In this document: one piece after another, positions 8,926 through 16,515 of the stretch | How positions within the stretch are numbered: position 1 is the first letter of the stretch | How the letters are laid out: every line of letters begins with the position of its first letter | Notes under the pieces: model-generated | What the model was told of the DNA's origin: nothing | The model's input: the letters and a program-made list of their open reading frames with translations, nothing else | The model's database searches: none | Program-made: the position numbers and the translations under genes | Source: Bacteroidota bacterium | Lineage (GTDB): Bacteria; Bacteroidota; Ignavibacteria; SZUA-365 | Direction of reading: 5' to 3' | Assembly: GCA_023432805.1 (NCBI GenBank) | Contig: JAEYUG010000035.1 | Location: forward strand, 1 to 23,024 | DNA length: 23,024 nucleotides

Positions 8926-10635
8926 CTACTTCACGTCGGGTATCCGCCGGTAAATGCGGAAGCGTCCCACCGAATCCACCAACGTGTAGCCCCGCATCGT
9001 CGTACATCCATCGAAGCGCGCGAAGAAGTGCGGCCAGTCGATGAGCCACTCGTAGCGTGCGCTGTCGACGAAGGCGCAGAGGCGTCCCGCCCGCGTGGCC
9101 TCGAACACCGCCGCATTCACCTTGCCGTCGAGATTCACCACGTTCTCGTTGAAGAAGCCCGCCGTGCCCGACTGCCCCATCCCCACCCGCTCGCCCGGCG
9201 GCACATGCGCGCGCACCCACTCCGACACCGCGAGAAAATCGTTCGCTGCGGCTTTCGCCGGCGAGAAGTTCCACGCAAACCAGAACCCGAACACCGCGGC
9301 CGTCACGGCGATGCCTGCCGCGGATGCCAGCCGCCTGCGTGCAGGAGATAAACGGATCCGCAACTCCTCAATAGTGATGCCCGCGCCGATGAAGGCGAGG
9401 ATGCGGAGAAGGAACAGATAGCGCTGGAGGAAATGCGGCGCTCCGAAGTCGAGCACATAATAGCACGCGAGTGCCGCGACGAAGAGTCCCAGCGGAAGCA
9501 GCCTGCGCCCGCACCATCCCGCGCGTAGCGCACGCAGCCCGGCGACCAGCGACCGCCGCAGCGCCGGTACGACCGCAACGATGACGCCCGCGACCGCCAG
9601 CGCCACGAGCATCGTGCGATGCACGAGCAGCAGCGACGGGGAGTAGGGCACGTACCCGATCACGAGCAGCGCGTTGAGCAGGGCCTGCACCAGTGCGGTG
9701 ATGTTCTCCGAGAAGGGAATCGCAAGCCGTTGCGAGAGTCCGCTGGTCGGTGTCAGATGTCCGAACGTCGATGCATTGTAGATCCACCAGGGCGCGGAGA
9801 CCGCGAGTGCCGTCGCGCCGGCAATGAGCACGCAGGCGAACACGCGCTGCCGATCGGAGCGGCGACGGAGCGTGTCGGTCGGCATGGAACGCAGCATGCG
9901 CGCGAGCGTGAGCAGCGTCAGCACAACGATGAGGAACGCGATGTCGATGCGCGCGAGCACGCCGAGTCCCGCCGCCACGCCCGCCATGAGCGCACGCCAC
10001 AGGACCGCGGTATCGGGACCGATGCGCAGTGCGGAGGCTTCCGCGGGGAGGGGGGCGGCGTGCAAGGGACCCGGGTCGCGGTGCCGCACGGTATCCTCCA
10101 TACGCATCCACAGACGTACGATCACGAGTGCGGCGAGTGCGGCGAGTCCGGTCTCGAGTCCGTTGAGCGTCGAGACGAGGGCGCTCGGACTCCACAGCAG
10201 CAGCAGCGCGGCGACGGTGCCGGCACGCGCACCGTGCGCCCGCTCGCGCGCCATGTCGCGCACCGTGGCGTAGAGCATCCATGCCAGCGCAGCCTCGATC
10301 ACCATGCAGACCGCGAGCGCAAGCCGCACGGCAACGGCGTCGCCGAAGAACGCGAAGAGTGGTGCGTCGAAGAGCACGATGAGCGGCTGCACGCCGTTGG
10401 TCGGCTGCATGCCGTCGGCCGAGAAGCTCGCGCCGCGCGCGAGCCAGCGCGCGACCGTGAGCGCGTACCAGGCGTCCTCGATCAGGGGACGCGCATTGAA
10501 CAGGGCATCGGGCCGCACGAGCAGGGCCGCGCGCGCGAGGGCGGCGAGCGCGAGAGCGGGAAGGGTGAGTGCGGGTGCGAAGAGGGGAAGGATGTGCACG
10601 CGCCGCCTGCGGCGGGGAATCGCGGCCGGGGTCAC
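8926..10635 (-). CDS. Putative GT-C-type membrane glycosyltransferase (GT39-like)
   Basis: This 569-aa multi-pass membrane protein has about ten hydrophobic segments between residues 15 and 460. An acidic pair E53-D54 sits just after the first segment (RPLIEDAWYALTVARWL), where GT-C enzymes such as dolichyl-phosphate-mannose-type transferases carry catalytic acidic residues. The C-terminal 110 residues are soluble and contain SEWVRAHVPPGERVG and VVNLDGKVN, a pattern known from GT39-like bacterial membrane proteins. It would use a polyprenyl-linked sugar on the periplasmic face; donor and acceptor are unknown. The chosen start is GTG 10635, overlapping the stop of the preceding permease as GTGA; GTG 10599 is an alternative. 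It is the last gene of the exporter unit and converges on the secreted-protein gene ending at 8852. The very GC-rich sequence produces long false frames on both strands. Confidence 0.75.
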   Translation of the reverse strand: MTPAAIPRRRRRVHILPLFAPALTLPALALAALARAALLVRPDALFNARPLIEDAWYALTVARWLARGASFSADGMQPTNGVQPLIVLFDAPLFAFFGDAVAVRLALAVCMVIEAALAWMLYATVRDMARERAHGARAGTVAALLLLWSPSALVSTLNGLETGLAALAALVIVRLWMRMEDTVRHRDPGPLHAAPLPAEASALRIGPDTAVLWRALMAGVAAGLGVLARIDIAFLIVVLTLLTLARMLRSMPTDTLRRRSDRQRVFACVLIAGATALAVSAPWWIYNASTFGHLTPTSGLSQRLAIPFSENITALVQALLNALLVIGYVPYSPSLLLVHRTMLVALAVAGVIVAVVPALRRSLVAGLRALRAGWCGRRLLPLGLFVAALACYYVLDFGAPHFLQRYLFLLRILAFIGAGITIEELRIRLSPARRRLASAAGIAVTAAVFGFWFAWNFSPAKAAANDFLAVSEWVRAHVPPGERVGMGQSGTAGFFNENVVNLDGKVNAAVFEATRAGRLCAFVDSARYEWLIDWPHFFARFDGCTTMRGYTLVDSVGRFRIYRRIPDVK

Positions 10636-11801
10636 GACGAGCGCAGCGCGGTGAGGATGTTCATGCGCGCGGCGCGCACCGCGGGTAGGAAGCCGCCGGT
10701 CACGCCCATCCCCAGCGCGAAGAGCAGCGAGGTCACGGCGATATCGGGCGAGAGGTCGAAGCCGAAGGCGAGTTCGGAGAAGGATCCCCAGTTCACCGTC
10801 GACACGCTGAAGAAGTTGAGCAGCGATGCCGAGGCGACGCCCAGCGCGCCCCCGAGCAGGGCGATGAAGAGGGACTCCGCGAGAAACGCGATGAGGATGC
10901 TCGCGCGAGGAAAGCCGAGTGCGCGCAGGGTGCCGATCTCGGAGGTGCGGTTGGCCACGGAGGCGTACATGGTGATCATCGCGCCGATGATCGCGCCGAT
11001 GCTGAAGACGATCGTGATCGTGATGCCGAGAATGCGGATGAAGAGGGCCATCGACTCCGACTGCGCCTCGTAGAACTGACGCTCGCGCACGAGGTCGAGA
11101 TCGAGCAGACGGGGATCGCGGGCCATGCGGGCCTGCAGGGCGTCGAGCGCGCCGATGTCGCGCAGCCGCAGGGTCATCGCAGAGTAGACGGGACGTCCGA
11201 AACTCGGCATGAGCTGTTCGGCATCCCCCCAGATCTCCGAATCGAAACCGCTTCCCCCGGATGTGAAGAAGCCGACGATGGTCCACCACCGCCCGCCGAA
11301 TCGGAGCTGCTCGCCGATGCGGCATCCCTGAAACCGGTCATGGATCGCCGATCCCACAATGACCTCGGAAAGACCAACGCGGAACATGCGTCCAGAGGTG
11401 AGCTGCAGTTGGGGACGCAGGGCGAAGGCCTCGGCGCCGACGCCGCGCACGATCACGTTGCCCATGTCGCTCGTCCCCTTCTTGAGCAGGTTGATGATCA
11501 CCGACACTTCCGACGAGGCAAGCGGAGCCCCCGAGGGCAGCGTGGCGACCTCCGGGTAGGCGCGGACGATGGAGGCGGATTCGCGCGAGACGACGCTCAT
11601 CATCTCAGTGTTCGCGGATTTGCGGACGAGGATGGCGTTGTCGTCGCGGCCGGTTGCGGTCAGGGTCTGCTGCACGCCGCGCGCGAGCATGAGCACGGCG
11701 GTGAACACGAACACCACGAGCGCGATGCCGCCGATGGTCAGCGCGCTCGTCAGGCGACGCGTCCACAGGTTGCGGAAACTGTAGCTGAGGGGAATCTTCA
11801 T
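10632..11801 (-). CDS. ABC transporter permease, FtsX/MacB type (second of two)
   Basis: This 389-aa inner-membrane permease has the MacB/LolC/FtsX layout. One transmembrane helix lies near the N-terminus (about 17-42) and is followed by a periplasmic domain of about 210 residues. Three C-terminal helices (about 255-385) carry the conserved FtsX coupling region ASVANRTSEIGTLRALGF. The C-terminus PAVRAARMNILTALRSS is typical of the family. Such permeases pair with a LolD/MacB-type ATPase and act as mechanotransmitters for export of lipoproteins, peptides or small molecules from the periplasm. It follows the other permease after 27 bases, the only junction of the unit without an overlap, and no clear ribosome site precedes ATG 11801. 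The substrate is unknown. Confidence 0.9.
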   Translation of the reverse strand: MKIPLSYSFRNLWTRRLTSALTIGGIALVVFVFTAVLMLARGVQQTLTATGRDDNAILVRKSANTEMMSVVSRESASIVRAYPEVATLPSGAPLASSEVSVIINLLKKGTSDMGNVIVRGVGAEAFALRPQLQLTSGRMFRVGLSEVIVGSAIHDRFQGCRIGEQLRFGGRWWTIVGFFTSGGSGFDSEIWGDAEQLMPSFGRPVYSAMTLRLRDIGALDALQARMARDPRLLDLDLVRERQFYEAQSESMALFIRILGITITIVFSIGAIIGAMITMYASVANRTSEIGTLRALGFPRASILIAFLAESLFIALLGGALGVASASLLNFFSVSTVNWGSFSELAFGFDLSPDIAVTSLLFALGMGVTGGFLPAVRAARMNILTALRSS

Positions 11802-11828
11802 CGGTGTGGGGGCATGAACAGGATCCGG

Positions 11829-12986
11829 TCATCCGATATTGCGCAGTCCCTCGACGATCGAGGTGCGCATGGCGCGGCGCACGGGCACGATCGCCGCCAC
11901 GATTCCAACAAGAAGCGCGAAGCTCATCGCCAGCAGCATCGTGTCGGTCCCGACGCTGAACACGGGAAAGAAGCTCGACAGGGCATCGGCGATGCCGCCG
12001 GCGATCGGGAAGGTCAGCCCGATGCCGAGCACGCCGCCGAGCGTGCTGATCAGCAGACTCTCGCCGGCGATGAGACCGGTCAGATGCATGGTCGTGAACC
12101 CGAGAGTCTTCAGCACGGCGTATTCGGTCACGCGCTCGCGTGCGGTCATGACCATCGTGTTGGCGAGGACGAGAAGGATGATTCCGATCACGATCCACGA
12201 GATGAACTGCATCGCCGTGATGATCGCGCTCGACATCGAGAGGAAGCCGGCTGCGAACGCGCGCTCGGTTTCGCTCTTGGTCTCGGCCGGCGAGTTCGTG
12301 AACAGGGCGTCGATGCCCGCGGAGACCGAGGGCGCGTAGGATGGATCCGCGATGCGCACGACGTACCAGCCGACGACGCCCGCCCGAACGGGCATGGTCT
12401 TGCGCAGACTCTCCTCGAGGTACTGCCAGTGGAAGAACATCTGTGTCTCGTCGGTGGCCCGGTCGCGTCCGCGGTACGTGCCGGCCACGACGAACTGCCA
12501 GCTGCCGGGAAAGATGTCGCCCTCGACGGTCATCACATCGCCCGGCCGGAGGCCGAACTTTTCGGCCGTCTTCACGCCGATCAGGCAACTGTTGCGCTGC
12601 CGCTGGAACGTGGCCATCTCCGTCTCCGGCACGAGGTACTCGCCGTACATGTCGAAGAAGGTCGCCGCATCCACCGCCTGGCGAGGGAAGAAGTTGCGCT
12701 CGTCGATGTACGTGCCCTGGAACCAGGTCATGTAGGTCACACCCGTCACGCCGGGCACGGAGGCGATGCGCTCGCCGTAGGCGTAGGGCAGGGGAAAGAT
12801 GAAGCTCACCGCGTGCCGCACGATGAGACGGTCGGGTGCGGTCGCGTCGAGCCCGACATACCAGGCGCCGATGATCGTGCGCAACAGGGCGTAGGCCATC
12901 ACCGCAACGGCCATCCCTGTAATGGTCAGCACTGTGCGCAGCGTGTGCCGCAGCAGGTTCCGGTAGATTAGGGCGAACACCTTCAC
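11829..12986 (-). CDS. ABC transporter permease, FtsX/MacB type (first of two)
   Basis: This 385-aa permease has an N-terminal helix (about 16-38), a large periplasmic region and C-terminal helices. The FtsX-type coupling motif MTARERVTEYAVLKTLGF follows the second helix, and it ends VRRAMRTSIVEGLRNIG. It resembles its neighbour in plan but not closely in sequence, so the transporter is probably a heterodimer. The start is GTG 12986, which overlaps the ATPase stop as GTGA and implies coupled translation. The substrate is not evident from the sequence. Confidence 0.9.
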   Translation of the reverse strand: MKVFALIYRNLLRHTLRTVLTITGMAVAVMAYALLRTIIGAWYVGLDATAPDRLIVRHAVSFIFPLPYAYGERIASVPGVTGVTYMTWFQGTYIDERNFFPRQAVDAATFFDMYGEYLVPETEMATFQRQRNSCLIGVKTAEKFGLRPGDVMTVEGDIFPGSWQFVVAGTYRGRDRATDETQMFFHWQYLEESLRKTMPVRAGVVGWYVVRIADPSYAPSVSAGIDALFTNSPAETKSETERAFAAGFLSMSSAIITAMQFISWIVIGIILLVLANTMVMTARERVTEYAVLKTLGFTTMHLTGLIAGESLLISTLGGVLGIGLTFPIAGGIADALSSFFPVFSVGTDTMLLAMSFALLVGIVAAIVPVRRAMRTSIVEGLRNIG

Positions 12987-13714
12987 AGCAGCTCGCCCTT
13001 CTCCAGATGCCGCTGCACGTGCGCACGCTCCGAGGCGCGGGGATCGTGGGTGACCATGATGATCGTCTTCGCGAAGTCGCGGTTGAGCGACTCGAGCAGG
13101 GCGAGAATCGCCTCGGCGCTCGTGCGGTCGAGATCACCCGTCGGCTCGTCGGCGACGAGAATGGTGGGATCGGTGACGATCGCCCGCGCGATGGCCACGC
13201 GCTGCTCCTGTCCGCCGGAAAGCTGCCGCGGGTAGTGCGACATGCGGTCCGCCAGCCCCACCACCTCGAGCGCGGCCTCGACATGCGCCCGCCGCTCGCG
13301 CCGCGTGAGCGGTGTGAGCAGCAGCGGAAGTTCCACATTCTCGAAGGCGGTCAGCACCGGCAGCAGGTTGTAGAACTGAAAAATGAACCCGACGTTGCGT
13401 GATCGCCAGGTGGCCAGCTGGGATTCGGTCAACGTCGGCACGTCGACGCCCCCGACGAGCAGGCGTCCCGCATCGGGACGGTCGATGCCCGCGATCAGGT
13501 TCAGCAGCGTGGTCTTGCCGGAGCCCGACGGACCCATCAGCGCGAGGAACTCCCCGGCCGCGATATCCATCGTGATATCGTGCAGCACGGGAATCTCGAT
13601 CGAATCCCGCCGGTACGCCTTGCGCAGATTGCGGATTTCGACGATCGCTTCCGCCGGGAGTTGCGCCGCCCCCCGGCCGTCGCCCGCGCCGTCGACCGGC
13701 ATCCCCGTGTTCAC
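12983..13714 (-). CDS. ABC transporter ATP-binding protein, MacB/LolD family
   Basis: This 243-aa ATPase powers the two permeases downstream. Walker A is GPSGSGKTT (61-69), the Q-loop Gln is at 113 within IFQFYNLLP (a MacB/LolD hallmark), and the signature is LSGGQEQR (165-172) with Glu where Gln is commoner. Walker B with catalytic Glu is ILVADEPTGDLD (185-196, Glu190), and the switch His is at 223 (VTHD). The start chosen is GTG 13714: it overlaps the stop of the membrane-fusion gene as GTGA and has GGAG about five bases upstream. ATG 13702 would remove four residues. The reading frame remains open far upstream only because it shadows the membrane-fusion gene. Confidence 0.93.
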   Translation of the reverse strand: MNTGMPVDGAGDGRGAAQLPAEAIVEIRNLRKAYRRDSIEIPVLHDITMDIAAGEFLALMGPSGSGKTTLLNLIAGIDRPDAGRLLVGGVDVPTLTESQLATWRSRNVGFIFQFYNLLPVLTAFENVELPLLLTPLTRRERRAHVEAALEVVGLADRMSHYPRQLSGGQEQRVAIARAIVTDPTILVADEPTGDLDRTSAEAILALLESLNRDFAKTIIMVTHDPRASERAHVQRHLEKGELL

Positions 13715-14973
13715 TTCCGCTCCGTGGTCACCGCGTCGCCATCCGCCATGTCTTCTCCCGGCAGCAGCACGACCACATCGCCCGGCTCGAGTCCCTCGAC
13801 CACCTCGCGCATCGTTCCGAGCCTTGCCCCGAGCCGCAGGGGTCGCAGCGCGACCTTCGCGTCCTTGACCACGAACACATGTGTCGTGCCGTTGCGCATG
13901 GTGATGGCGTCGGGATGGATCACGGTGCGCGGCCGCTGTGCATCGGGATCCTTCGACGGCTCCTCCGAGAGGAAGCCGACCTTGGCGCTCATTTCCGGCA
14001 GGACGCGGTCGTCGAGCTGCTCGAAACGGATCTTGGTGAGCACCGTCGCCTTCGAGCGGTCCGCTGTCGGCACGACCTTGCTCACGCGTGCGGGATAGCG
14101 TCGGTCGGGATAGGCGTCGAGCACGATGTCGCAGGGCTGCCCGACGTGCACGTTCTGGATCTGGCTTTCGGAGACATCGGCCTCCACCTCGAGGCTCGTC
14201 ATGTCGGCGAGTGTCAGCACGGCGCCGCGCGCGTTGGCCGAGGCGCCGAAGGGTGCGACCACTTCGCCGACATCGGCGTTCTTCGTGAGCACCGTACCGG
14301 TGAACGGTGCGCGGATGTAGGTGTTTTCGATCTGCACCGCGGCGGCGCGCAGGGCGGCTTCCGCTGCGCGGATGTTCGCCTGGGCGAAGGTGATGCCTGC
14401 AGCTGCGCGCGCGTGGCGCGCTTCCACTGCATCGGTTTCCGACTGGGAGATCGCACCACGTTCGATCAGTGCCTGCGCGCGCGTCCATGCCAGGGAGGCA
14501 TCGTGGGCCTCGGCTTCCGCCTGGACGAGGGCGGCCTTCGCCTGTGCGAGCGCCGCCTGTGCCTGCGCGTGCGCGGCGTCGACATCCCCCGACTCGATGC
14601 GTGCGAGGACGTCACCGCTGCGGACGCGGTCGCCCTCGACGACATGGAGTGCGACGAGGCGTCCCGTGCCCTTCGATGCGACGGAGGCCTTGCGCTGAGC
14701 CACGACGTAGCCGCTGGCGATGAGCACCTGCCGCGACTGGGAGAGGTACATGCGCGTGGCGGTGGTGGTCTCGACGGCGCGTGGCTGCGAGGTGACGTTC
14801 GAGATGATCGCGATCACGATCATGACGAACACGACGATGAGCACGCCGCGCGTGATGGTACGGCGGCGCGGGGTCGTGCGTCGTGCTGCGGCAGACGGTC
14901 TGCCGGTGGTGTCGGACGATGTGTCGCGGTCGATGCGCAGCTTGTTGACGGGAACGGGGTTCTGGTCACTCAT
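13711..14973 (-). CDS. Periplasmic adaptor / membrane-fusion protein (HlyD/MacA/RND type)
   Basis: This 420-aa adaptor probably links the inner-membrane ABC transporter to the outer membrane. A basic cytoplasmic N-terminus (about 40 residues) precedes one transmembrane helix (43-58, GVLIVVFVMIVIAIIS). The two lipoyl half-motifs lie at about 98-128 (GRLVALHVVEGDRVRSGDVLARI) and 217-240 (TYIRAPFTGTVLTKNADVGEVV). Between them is an alanine-rich helical hairpin (130-215), and beta-barrel and membrane-proximal domains follow. The start is placed at ATG 14973; the frame continues to ATG 15075 but the extra 34 residues look like untranslated leader, and the candidate promoter at 15010-15039 lies inside that stretch. 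It heads the five-gene unit. No outer-membrane TolC-type gene is present in the window. Confidence 0.9.
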   Translation of the reverse strand: MSDQNPVPVNKLRIDRDTSSDTTGRPSAAARRTTPRRRTITRGVLIVVFVMIVIAIISNVTSQPRAVETTTATRMYLSQSRQVLIASGYVVAQRKASVASKGTGRLVALHVVEGDRVRSGDVLARIESGDVDAAHAQAQAALAQAKAALVQAEAEAHDASLAWTRAQALIERGAISQSETDAVEARHARAAAGITFAQANIRAAEAALRAAAVQIENTYIRAPFTGTVLTKNADVGEVVAPFGASANARGAVLTLADMTSLEVEADVSESQIQNVHVGQPCDIVLDAYPDRRYPARVSKVVPTADRSKATVLTKIRFEQLDDRVLPEMSAKVGFLSEEPSKDPDAQRPRTVIHPDAITMRNGTTHVFVVKDAKVALRPLRLGARLGTMREVVEGLEPGDVVVLLPGEDMADGDAVTTERK

Positions 14974-14990
14974 GAGGCACGTGCAATGGA

Positions 14991-15021
14991 AAGGGTGGGA
15001 AACGCTGGGAAACATGGGAAA
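14991..15021 (-). repeat. Phased TTTCCCA direct repeats at the exporter promoter
   Basis: Read on the minus strand, TTTCCCA occurs at 15021-15015, 15012-15006 and 15002-14996, with a degenerate fourth copy (TTTCC) just downstream. The copies are nine and ten bases apart, about one helical turn, so they present on one face of the DNA. They cover the predicted -7 box and start site and could be an operator; no regulator gene is identified. Confidence 0.5.
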
Positions 15022-15039
15022 TTCCCGCGCTCCCTGCAA
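15010..15039 (-). promoter_or_regulatory. Candidate promoter of the exporter/glycosyltransferase unit
   Basis: On the minus strand TTG (15039-15037), a 20-base spacer and CATGTTT (15016-15010) fit the Bacteroidetes -33/-7 pattern with one mismatch (C for T) in the -7 box. Transcription would start near 15003, giving a leader of about 30 bases to ATG 14973. The -7 region overlaps a series of TTTCCCA repeats. Confidence 0.45.
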
Positions 15040-15085
15040 CGATGGAAGGCGTCGAAAAAAAAGAATGGGCGACATTCATCTCCGA

Positions 15086-15115
15086 TTGTCCAGATACTGA
15101 ACAAAGTGTATCTTC
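15086..15115 (+). promoter_or_regulatory. Candidate promoter of the sensor-like gene
   Basis: TTG (15086-15088), 20 bases, TATCTTC (15109-15115) match the -33/-7 pattern. The predicted start near 15122 leaves a short leader containing AGGA (15127-15130), six bases before ATG 15137. It is divergent from the exporter promoter, about 50 bases away. Confidence 0.5.
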
Positions 15116-15136
15116 CCGCATTCATCAGGATCCATC

Positions 15137-16324
15137 ATGACCGAACGCCTCACGTACTTTCTCGCGCCCGAACGCGCGGATGAAGACACGCTTCGTCACG
15201 CCGCCCGTCAAATTGCGGCCGCCCCCACTGTCGTGGCGATGCTGGAGAGCGTTCCGGGTCCCTCCGTCATTCTGAACATCCATCGTCAGATCGTGGCGGC
15301 GAACGCCCGCTTCGCGGCGGCGGCGGGCGCGACGGCTCCTGCGGCAGGCACGATGACGTTCGTCGCTGAGGCCGCCCCGGTGGCCGGGGGACGCACCGAT
15401 GCATTTCTCGGCCAAAGGATGGGGGAGGCTCTCGGGTGTGTGCATGCCTCGTCGATGCCGGGTGGTTGCGGCACTGCGCTGGAATGCCGTCACTGCGGCG
15501 CTGCCATCGCGCAGGCGCACGCGCTTGACGATCGTCCGTCCACGCAGGAATGCCGCATCACCGCGCGCAGCGGACAGGAGACGCTGTCATACGATTTCCG
15601 TGTCTCGGCGGTGCCGATCACGATCGACGCAACGCCGTACATCATGTTTTCCGCAGTGGACATCACCGACGAAAAGCGGCGCACCGTGCTCGAGCGCGTG
15701 TTCTTCGACGAGATCTTGCAGATGGCAGGCAGCGTGAAGGCCCTGAGTGAGATGTACATGCTGGTCGGAGAACGAGAGCGCAGGGATCTGCTCGAGCAGC
15801 TGACAGTGCAGACCGAACATCTCATGGACGGGATCCAGGCGCAGAATGAACTCCTCGAGGCAGAGCGGCATGCACTGCGTTCGACCACGCAGGATGTGAT
15901 TGTGATCGAACTCATGCGTCATGTCAAGGAAGTCTGGCGCTTCCATTCCGTTGCCCGCGGACGCGTGATCGCGCTCAGCGGCACGGCGCTCGACACCCTG
16001 ATCGTGACCGATCCCGTCCTGCTCACCCGCGTGCTCGGCAACCTGCTGCGCAACGCGCTCGAGGCATCCCGCGAGGGCGATGTCATCACATTCTTCTACC
16101 ATGCCGATGCCACGGGCAGGCACATCTTTTCCGTGCAGAATCCCCAGGTACTCCCGGATGCCGTGCGCAGACAGCTCTTCCAGCGCTCATTCTCGACCCG
16201 GGGTCCCGGTCACGGAGTGGGAACCTACAGCGCCCGCCTGCTGACCGAACGCTATCTCGGCGGTACGATCGACTGCAGCTCCTCCATCGAAAAGGGCACC
16301 ACCTTCAACGTCATCCTCCCGTAA
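15137..16324 (+). CDS. PAS / HATPase sensor-kinase-like protein with Cys cluster and no phosphoacceptor His
   Basis: This 395-aa cytoplasmic protein has no transmembrane segment. Residues about 30-175 form a PAS-like sensor ending SAVDITDEK. It contains four Cys (101, 111, 117, 120) in GCVHA..GGCGT..ECRHCGA, which suggests a metal or redox site. Residues 183-245 are helical, where a dimerisation domain belongs. The expected His in an FFHD-type motif is Asp191 (FFDEILQMAG), so it probably cannot autophosphorylate in the standard way. The ATPase part has an N-box (LGNLLRNALEAS, 300-311), a degenerate G1 region (FSVQNPQVLPDAV instead of DxGxG), FQRSFSTRGPGHGVGTYSARLL (348-369) and a closing GTTFNVILP. 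Relatives known to me share these ATPase motifs with His present; that comparison is from memory. AGGA six bases upstream supports ATG 15137. It diverges from the exporter unit, and no response regulator is adjacent. Confidence 0.85.
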   Translation: MTERLTYFLAPERADEDTLRHAARQIAAAPTVVAMLESVPGPSVILNIHRQIVAANARFAAAAGATAPAAGTMTFVAEAAPVAGGRTDAFLGQRMGEALGCVHASSMPGGCGTALECRHCGAAIAQAHALDDRPSTQECRITARSGQETLSYDFRVSAVPITIDATPYIMFSAVDITDEKRRTVLERVFFDEILQMAGSVKALSEMYMLVGERERRDLLEQLTVQTEHLMDGIQAQNELLEAERHALRSTTQDVIVIELMRHVKEVWRFHSVARGRVIALSGTALDTLIVTDPVLLTRVLGNLLRNALEASREGDVITFFYHADATGRHIFSVQNPQVLPDAVRRQLFQRSFSTRGPGHGVGTYSARLLTERYLGGTIDCSSSIEKGTTFNVILP

Positions 16325-16466
16325 CGGGAGGACGGACGCCCTCGTCCGTCACCAGGAGGACGGACGCCCTCGTCCGTCACCAGGAGGACGGACGCCCTCG
16401 TCCGTCACCAGGAGGACGGACGCCCTCGTCCGTCACCAGGAGGACGGACGCCCTCGTCCGTCATTG
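16324..16466. repeat. Five tandem copies of a 28-bp palindromic repeat
   Basis: Copies begin at 16327, 16355, 16383, 16411 and 16439. The first four are identical 28-base units and the last is truncated to 25 bases. Each holds the stem GACGGACG / CGTCCGTC around the loop CCCT, and copies are joined by ACCAGGAG. The block begins on the last base of the sensor gene's TAA stop and is bounded by ACG at the left and TTG at the right. It could act as a bidirectional terminator or mRNA-protecting structure. There are no unique spacers, so it is not a CRISPR array. A solo copy with the same boundaries is at 19660-19690. Confidence 0.95.
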
Positions 16467-16493
16467 TACATCCCCCTACCATTCCGTAGCTTG
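16464..16493 (+). promoter_or_regulatory. Candidate promoter of the 192-aa gene
   Basis: TTG (16464-16466), 20 bases, TAGCTTG (16487-16493) fit the -33/-7 pattern well. The TTG is the last three bases of the hairpin-repeat block. Predicted transcription start is near 16500, 16 bases before ATG 16516. Confidence 0.5.
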
Positions 16494-16515
16494 CCAGCTC
16501 CCAACCGAGCTGCGC

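Noticed and set aside
9619..11073. Long plus-strand open frame (484 codons) opposite the glycosyltransferase and permease genes
   Set aside because: The product is Arg/His/Glu-rich low-complexity sequence with no family motif. It is the antisense shadow of strongly GC-biased coding sequence.
11340..12971. Plus-strand open frame of 543 codons opposite the permease genes
   Set aside because: Same pattern of His/Asp/Arg-rich antisense translation; the minus strand carries clear FtsX-type permeases.
13879..15183. Plus-strand open frame of 434 codons opposite the membrane-fusion gene
   Set aside because: It would overlap both the adaptor gene and the sensor start, and its composition is that of an antisense shadow.
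16327..16463. CRISPR array
   Set aside because: The repeats are directly abutting 28-base units without unique spacers, and there are no cas genes.
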